Positions 52,037 to 60,586 of a stretch of 64,000 bases of DNA are shown piece after piece. Source of the DNA: DATFYM01 sp035315065 (GTDB lineage Bacteria > Acidobacteriota > Terriglobia > UBA7540); contig DATFYM010000203.1 of assembly GCA_035315065.1 (NCBI GenBank), positions 66,582 through 130,581 on the forward strand, in the 5' to 3' direction. Each line of letters opens with the position of its first letter. The stretch's first letter is position 1. The translations under genes and the position numbers were made by a program. The notes under the pieces were generated by a model. It was not told where the DNA came from and searched no databases. It saw nothing but the letters and a program-made list of their open reading frames with translations.

Positions 52037-52162
52037 TGGTTAGTGGCTAGAGAAAAGCAGAAATTAGAAATCAGAAAGCAGAACGGAAAGGTCTTCTTCA
52101 GACTTCTAACTTCTGATTTCTGATTTCCTCTAGCCACTAGCCACTGACCACTAGCCACTGAT
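52020..52162. repeat. nested double word hairpin between b' and delta genes
   Basis: The outer arms use the word TAGTGGCTAG/GTTAGTGGCTAG (52023-52053 and 52128-52160). The inner arms use AAATTAGAAATCAGAAAGCA (52058-52084) and its complement (52098-52127). The loop is about 14 bases. The whole forms one continuous stem of some 60 base pairs built from two unrelated words in order and reverse order. It begins inside the last codons of the b' gene and ends seven bases before the delta ATG. Confidence 0.85.
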
Positions 52163-52168
52163 CTGAAA

Positions 52169-52708
52169 ATGAGTGTTGCCGTTGCCAATCGATACGCCCG
52201 CGCCCTGGCCGACGTTGTCGGCCCGGCGGGCGACTATCGCCGGACGCTGGGGGAGTTGGAGGCGTTTGCCGGACTCTACCGGGAGAGCGCCGAGCTGCGC
52301 GAAGCGTTCAGCTCGCCCGCGGTTTCCCTGCCGATCAAGACCAACGTGCTTCTGCGCCTGACGACCGAGCTGGAATCCTCCCTGGTCACGAGGAATTTCC
52401 TCCGCGTTCTGCTGGCTCACTATCGGATGGGCCTGATCGAGGAGGTTTGCCGGTCGTTCCGAAAAATCACCAACGAACTTCTTGGCATCGCCGAGGTCAG
52501 CGTCACTTCCGCCACGCCTCTTGCCGGGGACGAGGAAGCTGCCGTGCGACAGCGATTCCAGGTGCTGACCGGGAAGCTGGTGGAACTGCGTTTTCAGGTA
52601 GACCCGGACCTTTTGGGAGGAGTGGTGGCTCAAGTGGCGAGCACGGTCTACGACGGATCGATCCGCGGCGAACTGGACCGAATGCGGGAAAAATTGCAGG
52701 CGCAGTGA
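52169..52708 (+). CDS. atpH: F1Fo ATP synthase subunit delta
   Basis: A 179-residue protein. The N-terminal helical domain starts VAVANRYARALADVVGPAGD. The C-terminal family motif lies in LAGDEEAAVRQRFQVLTGKL and VDPDLLGGVVAQVASTVYDGSIRGEL (given here in two parts of the signature). It connects the stator b subunits to F1. Length is normal. It starts seven bases after a long hairpin, so initiation may depend on how that structure folds. Confidence 0.93.
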   Translation: MSVAVANRYARALADVVGPAGDYRRTLGELEAFAGLYRESAELREAFSSPAVSLPIKTNVLLRLTTELESSLVTRNFLRVLLAHYRMGLIEEVCRSFRKITNELLGIAEVSVTSATPLAGDEEAAVRQRFQVLTGKLVELRFQVDPDLLGGVVAQVASTVYDGSIRGELDRMREKLQAQ

Positions 52709-52820
52709 GGGAAGAGTCAAAGGTCGAAGGTCGAAGGTTGAATGTGAAGAAGCGGGAACCTTCCTTTCGTCTTCTCACCTTCGACCTTCGACCTTCGACC
52801 TTCGACTTTTGACTCTTCGC
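52709..52820. repeat. word hairpin, GGTCGAAGGTCGAAGG type
   Basis: The left arm 52712-52740 (GAGTCAAAGGTCGAAGGTCG) pairs with the right arm 52781-52819 (CACCTTCGACCTTCGACCTT, continuing to GACTCTTC). The loop is about 40 bases with its own GAAGAAGCGGGAACC/CTTTCGTCTTC partial pairing. It starts at the atpH stop and ends about 20 bases before atpA. Confidence 0.85.
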
Positions 52821-52838
52821 AACGGGGGAAGCTCGACG

Positions 52839-54360
<1,522 letters not shown>

Positions 54361-54380
<20 letters not shown>

Positions 54381-54560
54381 GGAGTAGGGAACAGGGAACA
54401 GGGAACAGCCCTCACCCGGCGCTACGCGCCACCCTCTCCCAATGGGAGAGGGGAGTTTCCTTGATTCAAACCGTCTCCGTTTGGGACAAGTAGTTTCGTC
54501 TTTTCAGATCCCAACCCTCTCCCTTTGGGAGAGGGTGGCGCGTAGCGCCGGGTGAGGGTC
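54361..54560. repeat. word block plus CCCTCACCCGGCGCTACGCG hairpin
   Basis: The first part (54361-54408) repeats AGGGAATAGGGAGTAGGG. Then a large inverted repeat pairs CCCTCACCCGGCGCTACGCG (from 54410) with its complement ending 54558, with inner CTCTCCCAATGGGAGAGGG and CTCTCCCTTTGGGAGAGGG stems and about 60 bases between. It overlaps the atpA stop codon and ends about 30 bases before atpG. A smaller relative lies near 44419-44443. Confidence 0.8.
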
Positions 54561-54588
54561 TTCAACAATCAAGCGGTCAGGACACTAG

Positions 54589-55449
54589 ATGCCCAATGTT
54601 CGCGACCTTCGACGCCGCATCCGCTCCGTCAAGAGCACGCAGCAGATTACGCGCGCCATGAAGATGGTGGCCGCGGCGCGGCTGCGCCGGGCGCAGGAAT
54701 CCGTGCTCAATGCCCGGCCTTACGCCAACCAGATGCTGGCCGTGCTTTCGAGCGTCGCCGGCCGCGCCGAGCAGCGGTCGCACCCCTTGCTCGCGGAGCG
54801 TCCGGTGCAGAAGGTTCTGCTGGTGTTCATCACCGCCGATCGCGGACTCTGCGGGGCTTTCAACTCCAACCTTATCCGGGCCGCTCAAGAATATTTTCGC
54901 AAGGCTGCAGCGTCCGGCATCAGAGTGTCGATGCTGGCCGTAGGAGCGAAGGGACGCGACTTCTTCCGCAAGCAGCCGATCGAGTTGGTGGGCGAGCATG
55001 TCGGAATCTTCGGCAAGATTCGGTTCTCAGACGCGCAGGAAGGCGCGCGGACCATCATCGACCGTTACGCCAAGGGCGAAGTGGACGCAGTCGATTTCAT
55101 CTATAATGAGTTCAAGTCGGTCATGGCCCAACGGCTGATCGTGGAACGTTACCTGCCCATCAAGCCGTTCCCGGCCCCCCCAGGGCAGGTGCTGATTGAT
55201 TACATCTACGAGCAGCCGCCGGCGGAGATTTTCAACGCCCTCCTGCCGCGCTATGTGGAAACGGAAGTCTATCGCGCGCTGCTGGAGTCGCAAGCCGCCG
55301 AGCTTTCCGCCAAGATGACGGCGATGGACGCCGCCACCACCAACGCCGGCGAGCTGATCGATACGCTGACACTGCAGATGAATCGCATTCGCCAAGCCGC
55401 CATCACCAAGGAGATTATTGAGATCGTGAGTGGGGCGGCAGCTTTGTAA
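54589..55449 (+). CDS. atpG: F1Fo ATP synthase subunit gamma
   Basis: A 286-residue protein starting PNVRDLRRRIRSVKSTQQIT, the typical gamma N-terminal helix, with FITADRGLCGAFNSNLIRAA in the middle and ALLESQAAELSAKMTAMDAA near the C-terminus, followed by TLQMNRIRQAAITKEIIEIV. It is the rotating central shaft. Length is normal. It starts after the hairpin block and has no strong ribosome site. Confidence 0.95.
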   Translation: MPNVRDLRRRIRSVKSTQQITRAMKMVAAARLRRAQESVLNARPYANQMLAVLSSVAGRAEQRSHPLLAERPVQKVLLVFITADRGLCGAFNSNLIRAAQEYFRKAAASGIRVSMLAVGAKGRDFFRKQPIELVGEHVGIFGKIRFSDAQEGARTIIDRYAKGEVDAVDFIYNEFKSVMAQRLIVERYLPIKPFPAPPGQVLIDYIYEQPPAEIFNALLPRYVETEVYRALLESQAAELSAKMTAMDAATTNAGELIDTLTLQMNRIRQAAITKEIIEIVSGAAAL

Positions 55450-55450
55450 G

Positions 55451-55537
55451 ACGAAGCTATCAGCTTTCAGCCATCAGCTTTCAGCAAGCAGACTGCCTTC
55501 TTGCTGAGCGCTGATAGCTGAGGGCTGACAGCTAGGA
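55451..55537. repeat. word hairpin, AGCTATCAGC type
   Basis: The left arm 55454-55483 (GAAGCTATCAGCTTTCAGCC) pairs with the right arm 55503-55534 (TGCTGAGCGCTGATAGCTGA, then GGGCTGACAGCTA). The loop is about 20 bases. It begins two bases after the atpG stop and ends before the GGAGAAGACG ribosome region of atpD. Confidence 0.85.
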
Positions 55538-55544
55538 GAAGACG

Positions 55545-56999
55545 ATGCCAGAGACGACGACACAAAATGTCGGCAAAGTGGTCGAGATCATCGGCCCGGT
55601 GGTGGTGGTGGCTTTTGAAGAGCACCAGTTGCCGCCCATCTACAACGCCGTGGAGATCATCTCCGAGGGGTTTGATGTTCCCCAGCCCATCAAAGTGATC
55701 GCCGAGGTTGAGCAGCACCTGGGCGAAGGCCGCGTCAAGTGTGTGGCCATGGAGGCCACGGACGGAATGGTGCGCGGCATGAAGGCGATCGATCAGGGCG
55801 GACCCATTACCGTACCCGTAGGTCCCGGCACTCTCGGCCGCGTGATGAACGTGATCGGGGAGCCGGTGGACAAACTGGGGCCGATCCGGTTTGAGACTCG
55901 CTTCCCCATCCACCGCCACGCCCCGCTTTTGGATGCGCAGAACACCAACCTCGAGATGTTCGAGACCGGCGTCAAGGTGGTCGACCTGATCGAGCCCTAT
56001 CTGAAGGGCGGCAAGACGGGGCTCTTCGGCGGCGCGGGAGTGGGCAAGACCGTCATCATCATGGAGCTGATCAACAACGTCGCCAAGAAACACGGCGGCG
56101 TCTCCGTGTTTTCGGGGGTGGGCGAGCGAACTCGCGAAGGCAACGACCTCTGGCTGGAAATGACGGAGTCGGGCGTCATCAAACCGGGTGTTCCGGAAGA
56201 ATCGAAAGCCGCGCTGATCTACGGCCAGATGACGGAGCCGCCCGGAGCGCGTCTGCGCGTGGGCCTCACCGGACTGACCGTCGCCGAATACTTCCGCGAC
56301 GTCGAGGGCCGCGACGTGCTCCTCTTCATCGACAACATCTTCCGCTTCACCCAGGCGGGCTCGGAGGTCTCGGCGCTGCTGGGCCGCATGCCCTCGGCTG
56401 TAGGCTATCAACCTAATCTATCGACGGAAATGGGCGAGCTCCAGGAGCGCATCACGTCCACCAAGAAAGGATCGATTACCTCCGTGCAGGCGATTTACGT
56501 CCCGGCCGACGACCTTACCGATCCTGCGCCGGCCACCGCCTTCGCGCATCTTGACGCCACCACCGTGCTCTCGCGGCAGATCGTGGAAAAGGGCATCTAC
56601 CCGGCGGTGGATCCGTTGGCTTCCACTTCCCGCGTTCTGGATCCGCGCATCTTGGGGGAGGAGCACTACAACGTGGCGCGCTCCGTCAAGGGCATCCTGC
56701 AACGCTACAAGGACCTGCAGGACATCATCGCCATCCTGGGCATCGACGAACTCTCGGACGAGGACAAGATTACGGTGGCGCGCGCCCGCAAGGTGGAAAA
56801 GTTCCTCTCGCAGCCGTTCTTTGTAGCGGCGCAGTTTACGGGGCTGGAGGGCCGCTACGTGAAGCTGGAAGATACCATCCGCAGCTTCAAGGAACTGGTC
56901 GAGGGCAAGCACGACGATGTCCCCGAACAGGCCTTCTACATGGTAGGCACCATCGACGAGGCGTTGGAGAAGGCCCAGCAAATGGCTGCGAAGAGTTGA
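55545..56999 (+). CDS. atpD: F1Fo ATP synthase subunit beta
   Basis: A 484-residue catalytic subunit. The P-loop is GGAGVGKTV; the GERTREGNDL segment holds the catalytic glutamate, and the DELSEED-like loop reads GIDELSDEDK. Length and all family motifs are normal. It starts at ATG 55545 with GGAGAAG upstream. Confidence 0.98.
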   Translation: MPETTTQNVGKVVEIIGPVVVVAFEEHQLPPIYNAVEIISEGFDVPQPIKVIAEVEQHLGEGRVKCVAMEATDGMVRGMKAIDQGGPITVPVGPGTLGRVMNVIGEPVDKLGPIRFETRFPIHRHAPLLDAQNTNLEMFETGVKVVDLIEPYLKGGKTGLFGGAGVGKTVIIMELINNVAKKHGGVSVFSGVGERTREGNDLWLEMTESGVIKPGVPEESKAALIYGQMTEPPGARLRVGLTGLTVAEYFRDVEGRDVLLFIDNIFRFTQAGSEVSALLGRMPSAVGYQPNLSTEMGELQERITSTKKGSITSVQAIYVPADDLTDPAPATAFAHLDATTVLSRQIVEKGIYPAVDPLASTSRVLDPRILGEEHYNVARSVKGILQRYKDLQDIIAILGIDELSDEDKITVARARKVEKFLSQPFFVAAQFTGLEGRYVKLEDTIRSFKELVEGKHDDVPEQAFYMVGTIDEALEKAQQMAAKS

Positions 57000-57002
57000 A
57001 GA

Positions 57003-57133
57003 TGGAAGAGTGAAGTGTAAAGGATGAAGTATAAAGTATGAAGGCAAGACCTGTGCCTCCGGCTGTTCGTCGCTTAATTCGACCTTCGATCTTCGACTAT
57101 ATTATTTCGACTTTCGACTTTAAACTTTTCGAC
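57003..57133. repeat. word block, GAAGTATAAAGTATGAAG and TTCGACTTTCGAC types
   Basis: Two unrelated tandem words lie side by side: AGTGTAAAGGATGAAGTATA (57010-57043) and TTCGACCTTCGATCTTCGAC (57078-57133, two clusters). They do not pair well with each other, so this looks like two half-elements. It lies between atpD and atpC. Confidence 0.65.
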
Positions 57134-57140
57134 TGTTCTT

Positions 57141-57572
57141 ATGGAAGACACTCTACCCACAAGACTTCACCTTGAGATCGTCACCCCGGACCACCAGTTG
57201 GTTCGCGACTCGGTGCTGGACGTGACCGTGCCAGGCAAGGAGGGCTACCTCGGTATCCTGCCCGGACACGCGCCGCTGCTTTCCGAGTTGAAAGCCGGCG
57301 AAATGTCGTACACGCGCGACACCGTGACTCACTACCTCGCCGTCTGCTGGGGCTTTGTCGAAGTGCTCCCGGACCGGGTAATTGTACTGGCTGAGCGCGG
57401 AGAGCGGGCGGAAGAGATTGATGTCTCCCGCGCCGAGCGAGCCAGGAAAAAGGCGGAAGAGCGATTGGGCAAGCTGAACGATCCCACCATCGACCGGGCG
57501 CGAGCCCAGCGGGCGCTGGATCGGGCCATGGCCCGGTTGGCGGCAGCAGCCCAGCTCAAGCCAAGACAATAA
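57141..57572 (+). CDS. atpC: F1Fo ATP synthase subunit epsilon
   Basis: A 143-residue protein with the N-terminal beta-sandwich (LHLEIVTPDHQLVRDSVLDV, then GYLGILPGHAPLLSEL) and a C-terminal helical hairpin (ERAEEIDVSRAERARKKAEE) that can inhibit ATP hydrolysis. It closes the operon. The TAA stop is followed directly by a TGAATGCTGAAT word hairpin. Confidence 0.94.
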   Translation: MEDTLPTRLHLEIVTPDHQLVRDSVLDVTVPGKEGYLGILPGHAPLLSELKAGEMSYTRDTVTHYLAVCWGFVEVLPDRVIVLAERGERAEEIDVSRAERARKKAEERLGKLNDPTIDRARAQRALDRAMARLAAAAQLKPRQ

Positions 57573-57653
57573 TGAATGCTGAATTATCAATGAATAAAGG
57601 AAGGCCCTTCTTCCGTTCATCATTCAGCATTCATCATTCAGCATTGTCTTCTC
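57573..57653. repeat. word hairpin, TGAATGCTGAA type
   Basis: The left arm 57573-57598 (TGAATGCTGAATTATCAATG) pairs with the right arm 57617-57648 (GTTCATCATTCAGCATTCAT, then CATTCAGCATT). The loop is about 25 bases. It starts at the atpC stop and ends just before the glutaredoxin-like gene. Confidence 0.82.
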
Positions 57654-57655
57654 AT

Positions 57656-57904
57656 ATGACTTACGACATAAGAATGTACACCACCCGTTGGTGCGCGGAC
57701 TGCCGTCGCGCCAAGCATTTCCTCAGCTTGCGAGACGTGCGGTTCGAGGAGATTAACATCGAAGAAGTCCCCTCGGCCGAAGCCTTCGTGCGCCGCGCCA
57801 ATCATGGAAAGGCAAAGGTCCCCACCTTCGAGGTGAATGGCCGCACCTTTCACTGTTCGCCTTACGACCCGGACAAGCTGGCCCGCGAACTGAACCTAAG
57901 CTAG
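57656..57904 (+). CDS. glutaredoxin-like protein
   Basis: An 82-residue protein from ATG 57656. The redox motif is RWCADCRRA (CxxC at residues about 12-15), followed by FEEINIEEVPSAEAFVRRAN and the cis-Pro segment KAKVPTFEVNGRTF. It is the short glutaredoxin/NrdH-like type and probably reduces disulphides in the cytoplasm. A longer start at 57572 would encode the repeat and is not believable. It may be read through from the atp operon. Confidence 0.85.
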   Translation: MTYDIRMYTTRWCADCRRAKHFLSLRDVRFEEINIEEVPSAEAFVRRANHGKAKVPTFEVNGRTFHCSPYDPDKLARELNLS

Positions 57905-58235
57905 GGATTTGGCCCTCGCTAGTGACAGCGTCCCTTCGCTTCGCTGACCTCCCGCCCGAAACCGACAGCATCATGCGCGAGTGTGGGCGCTGCCCTTGGC
58001 ATTGGCCTGCAATGCCAATTCGCCATTTGAGATTCGAAATCAACGCCTTTTTCGCTGGGAAAAATTCAGCACGCCCAGCCAGCCTTCTCATGAGATACTA
58101 CCTCCGCGACGCTGTACTATATCAGCAGGCAAAGCGGTTTGGACAGGCAGCCCGTCGCGCTCCTCACTTGCGTGCAACCCCGTCGTAGCCCGCAAGCGGG
58201 GCCCATCGAGGCCTGCAAAATTCGGGAGGTGAACT
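57905..58235. other. gene-free stretch
   Basis: No convincing gene. Short frames have no ribosome site and biased composition. A GGGAGGTGAAC ribosome site at the right end belongs to the next gene. Confidence 0.45.
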
Positions 58236-58766
58236 GTGCGAAAGACACTCGTGGTTGCGATCTTGTCGATGACTCTGGGCCTGCTGGCCGGATCTCTCGT
58301 TCCAGCGCGCGCCCAGGGGGTATTTGAGGCCGTTAACGAGGGCAAAGCCTTCGATAATGCGGTGCCCAAGGACTTCTACCTGGAAGGCAATGCCATTCCC
58401 ACCGAGAAGCGGAACGCGGTGCTGCTGAAGACGCCGGGGGGCAAGCGGGTCGTTGTAGCGCTGATCGACACCACCGGTTACAGCTCGCAAATTCAGCAGA
58501 AGTACATCGGCATGGTGATCGCCGAAGGAACTCTCTCGGTCTGTGGCCAGAAGGTGACCGTGGGAAGCTACGGCTTCGGACTCGACAAGCCGGCGCCACC
58601 CAGCGACGCCGATGCCACCTTCCATCTTTATAACCAGGCCGGCCGCAAGCTGTTTGACTGCGCCGCCAAGAAGGACACCACGGCTACGCAGGCGCAACCC
58701 TTGCAGGTGACGACCAGCGGCGGCGCGAAGCTGGTTCTGGGCAAATACTGGCTGGACCTGAATTGA
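58236..58766 (+). CDS. secreted hypothetical protein
   Basis: A 176-residue protein from GTG 58236 with a strong GGGAGGTGAACT site. A signal peptide covers about residues 1-26 (VVAILSMTLGLLAGSLVPARA). The mature part starts at about GVFEAVNEGKAFDN and is strand-rich (KRVVVALIDTTGYSSQIQQK, KYIGMVIAEGTLSVCGQKVT) with two well-separated cysteines. No family is known to me; similar exported proteins occur in Acidobacteriota. Confidence 0.7.
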   Translation: MRKTLVVAILSMTLGLLAGSLVPARAQGVFEAVNEGKAFDNAVPKDFYLEGNAIPTEKRNAVLLKTPGGKRVVVALIDTTGYSSQIQQKYIGMVIAEGTLSVCGQKVTVGSYGFGLDKPAPPSDADATFHLYNQAGRKLFDCAAKKDTTATQAQPLQVTTSGGAKLVLGKYWLDLN

Positions 58767-58979
58767 TGAGCGATCTTCGCTCGCCGATTGAACGAACCGA
58801 AACTCGAAATCGGCCTTTGGGGAATCGGAAACTGACTGCACGTAGCGGACTAGCCGTGCGTTTAAGCGTAGTGTCACTCGAGTTCGTTGAATGGACAGTC
58901 GGCAGCGCCAGCCAACTGGACCGATTGACTAGCGCGCCGGATTGAACTACGATCAGTTCTAGTCTGGTGATTAGAACCA

Positions 58980-59573
58980 ATGATCAGCGATAAGATCGGA
59001 AGGGCCTTCTCGTATCCTTATGAAGCGGTCGTGGGTTTTTTCGCGTCGAACCGCTTCAACCCTAATGTCCTCACCTTTACCGGCTTCGCGATCAACCTGT
59101 TCGCCGCCTATTTGTTCGCCACCGGTTACTTCCGGTGGGCCGGGGCGGCGGTGTTGGTTGCCTCCGTGTTCGATCTGACGGACGGTCCCGTGGCGCGCGT
59201 CACCAAGCGCGTGACCCCTTTCGGTGGATTCTTTGACTCGGTGCTCGACCGTTACTCGGACCTGTGCCTGTTGATCGGACTTCTAATCTACTATGGCCGC
59301 ATCGCCCGCTTCCTTTATGTGACCCTGGTGGCCATCGCCATGATTGGTTCGGTGATGATCAGCTACACCCGGGCGCGCGCCGAGAACCTGATCCCGAGTT
59401 GCAAAGTGGGATACCTGGAGCGCGCCGAGCGGATTGTTCTGATCATCGTGGGCGGGCTTGCGGACCGCATGGCGCCTGTGCTCTGGGTGATCGCGGTCTT
59501 TTCCAACCTTACCGTGATTCACCGGATGATTTACACCTACCAGCAGAGCAGGGGACAGGGATTAAGTGGCTAG
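58980..59573 (+). CDS. CDP-alcohol phosphatidyltransferase family protein
   Basis: A 197-residue integral membrane enzyme. The CDP-alcohol phosphotransferase signature DGx2ARx8Gx3Dx3D reads DLTDGPVARVTKRVTPFGGF followed by FDSVLDRYSD. About six membrane helices are visible, including VLTFTGFAINLFAAYLFATG and WVIAVFSNLTVIHRM near the end. Such enzymes make phosphatidylglycerol-phosphate, phosphatidylinositol-phosphate or similar lipids; the head group cannot be told. It stands alone. Confidence 0.92.
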   Translation: MISDKIGRAFSYPYEAVVGFFASNRFNPNVLTFTGFAINLFAAYLFATGYFRWAGAAVLVASVFDLTDGPVARVTKRVTPFGGFFDSVLDRYSDLCLLIGLLIYYGRIARFLYVTLVAIAMIGSVMISYTRARAENLIPSCKVGYLERAERIVLIIVGGLADRMAPVLWVIAVFSNLTVIHRMIYTYQQSRGQGLSG

Positions 59574-59735
59574 TCCGTCGTCCCTGGTCAGTTGTCCGTT
59601 GCGGGAGACCATCTTCGTGTGGCGGCGCCTATCCGGCACCGCTACAATACCTCTGACCCACCAAAACCCACGTCACGAGTCCCCATGGGCTTGGCAACCA
59701 GGGGAAAGAAAGACGACAACGGCGAAAGATTTCTC

Positions 59736-59765
59736 TTGGCATCAGTTCTGAAACTGGTGTATACT
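59736..59765 (+). promoter_or_regulatory. promoter of the cold-shock gene
   Basis: TTGGCA (59736-59741) is followed after 18 bases by TATACT (59760-59765), five of six matches to the consensus -10. Transcription would start near 59772, giving a leader of roughly 140 bases before the csp ATG, typical of cold-shock genes. Confidence 0.65.
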
Positions 59766-59811
59766 TCTAGTGCTTGATCAGTTTTTGTGACCGAACACCA
59801 GTCACGGAGGA

Positions 59812-59854
59812 GCCACGGAAACTCATCGAGGTTTCGGTGGCTTTTTGTGTTTTT
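59812..59854 (+). terminator. terminator-like hairpin in the cold-shock leader
   Basis: GCCACGGAAAC (59812-59822) pairs with GTTTCGGTGGC (59831-59841) with one mismatch and an eight-base loop, followed by TTTTTGTGTTTTT. Stem plus U-tract is the form of an intrinsic terminator, and it sits inside the predicted csp leader. It could attenuate the gene or be the end of an upstream transcript. Confidence 0.65.
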
Positions 59855-59915
59855 GGCGAGTGGTTGCGAGAACAGAACAAGAACATCTTAGTAAAGTTGA
59901 GGAACAACGAACACA

Positions 59916-60122
59916 ATGGATAGAGAACAAGGAACGGTGAAGTGGTTCAATAACGCCAAGGGCTATGGATTCATCCAGCGCTCCTCCGGCGACGACGTTT
60001 TCGTGCATCACTCGGCAATCCAGGCATCTGGGTTTCGGTCGCTGAACGAAGGCGACACGGTCGAATTCACGGTCACCAAAGGCCCCAAGGGGCTGCAGGC
60101 TGAAAACGTGGTAAAGGTCTAG
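59916..60122 (+). CDS. cold-shock protein (CspA family)
   Basis: A 68-residue OB-fold protein with RNP1 AKGYGFI and RNP2 DVFVHHSAI. It binds single-stranded RNA and DNA and melts mRNA structure. Length is normal. The long leader with a terminator-like hairpin suggests post-transcriptional control, as known for cspA genes. Confidence 0.96.
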   Translation: MDREQGTVKWFNNAKGYGFIQRSSGDDVFVHHSAIQASGFRSLNEGDTVEFTVTKGPKGLQAENVVKV

Positions 60123-60130
60123 CGATCCGC

Positions 60131-60156
60131 GGTGGCTCCCGCTTCGGCGGGAGCCA
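60131..60156 (+). terminator. GTGGCTCCCGC-UUCG stem-loop after csp
   Basis: A perfect 11-bp stem GTGGCTCCCGC/GCGGGAGCCAC with a TTCG tetraloop starts nine bases after the csp stop. There is no T-tract, so it may be a partial terminator or mRNA stabiliser. Its presence argues against starting the next gene at GTG 60132. Confidence 0.6.
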
Positions 60157-60188
60157 CTCAGCTCCGGACGTTTGCCAAGAAAGCTTAT

Positions 60189-60485
60189 TTGAGCATACAA
60201 ATTCAATACCTTGGGTTTCAGTTGAAACCCCGTGGACGGGACTACGCTTATCGCGTTGTGAACTCGAAGGCCGAGGCGCGCGAGTTTACATTTACCATTC
60301 CCAACCAGGCGTTTCTCGATAAGCAGATTCCCTACCAGGACGCCGCCGGTCTCTGTTACAACAAGCTGGAAAAAGAGCTTCTTACTGAAACCGCGGAAAC
60401 TCCCCTTCGGCGTCACTCCACGATCACCGACCAGGAACTCGACGCCTACCGCGAAAAATACCGCCCTGCCCGAAAGCGCGGTTGA
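60189..60485 (+). CDS. hypothetical protein after csp
   Basis: About 98 residues from TTG 60189 (GTG 60132 would add 19 residues read through the stem-loop). The product starts SIQIQYLGFQLKPRGRDYAY and continues EAREFTFTIPNQAFLDKQIP, QDAAGLCYNKLEKELL and ends basic. It is a compact strand-helix protein. I have a sense of similar unnamed acidobacterial proteins next to csp, but no function. The stop is followed directly by a word hairpin. Confidence 0.6.
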   Translation: MSIQIQYLGFQLKPRGRDYAYRVVNSKAEAREFTFTIPNQAFLDKQIPYQDAAGLCYNKLEKELLTETAETPLRRHSTITDQELDAYREKYRPARKRG

Positions 60486-60487
60486 AC

Positions 60488-60586
60488 GAAGAGAGAGTCG
60501 AAAGTCAAAAGTCAAAAGTTGAAAGTCAAGACCGACCGCCGGCGGTGCGACTTTCAACTTTCAACTTTCGACTCTCTTACAGCCCC
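60488..60586. repeat. word hairpin, AGTCAAAAGTTGAAAGTC type
   Basis: The left arm 60490-60526 (GAGAGTCGAAAGTCAAAAGT, then TGAAAGTC) pairs with the right arm 60549-60580 (GACTTTCAACTTTCAACTTT, then CGACTCTC). The loop is about 22 bases containing ACCGCCGGCGGT. It fills the space between convergent genes; the right end meets the M56 gene stop. Confidence 0.82.

Noticed and set aside
54410..54560. Intrinsic terminator within the atp operon
   Set aside because: The stem is strong but has no T-tract and lies between alpha and gamma genes; it belongs to the repeat family.
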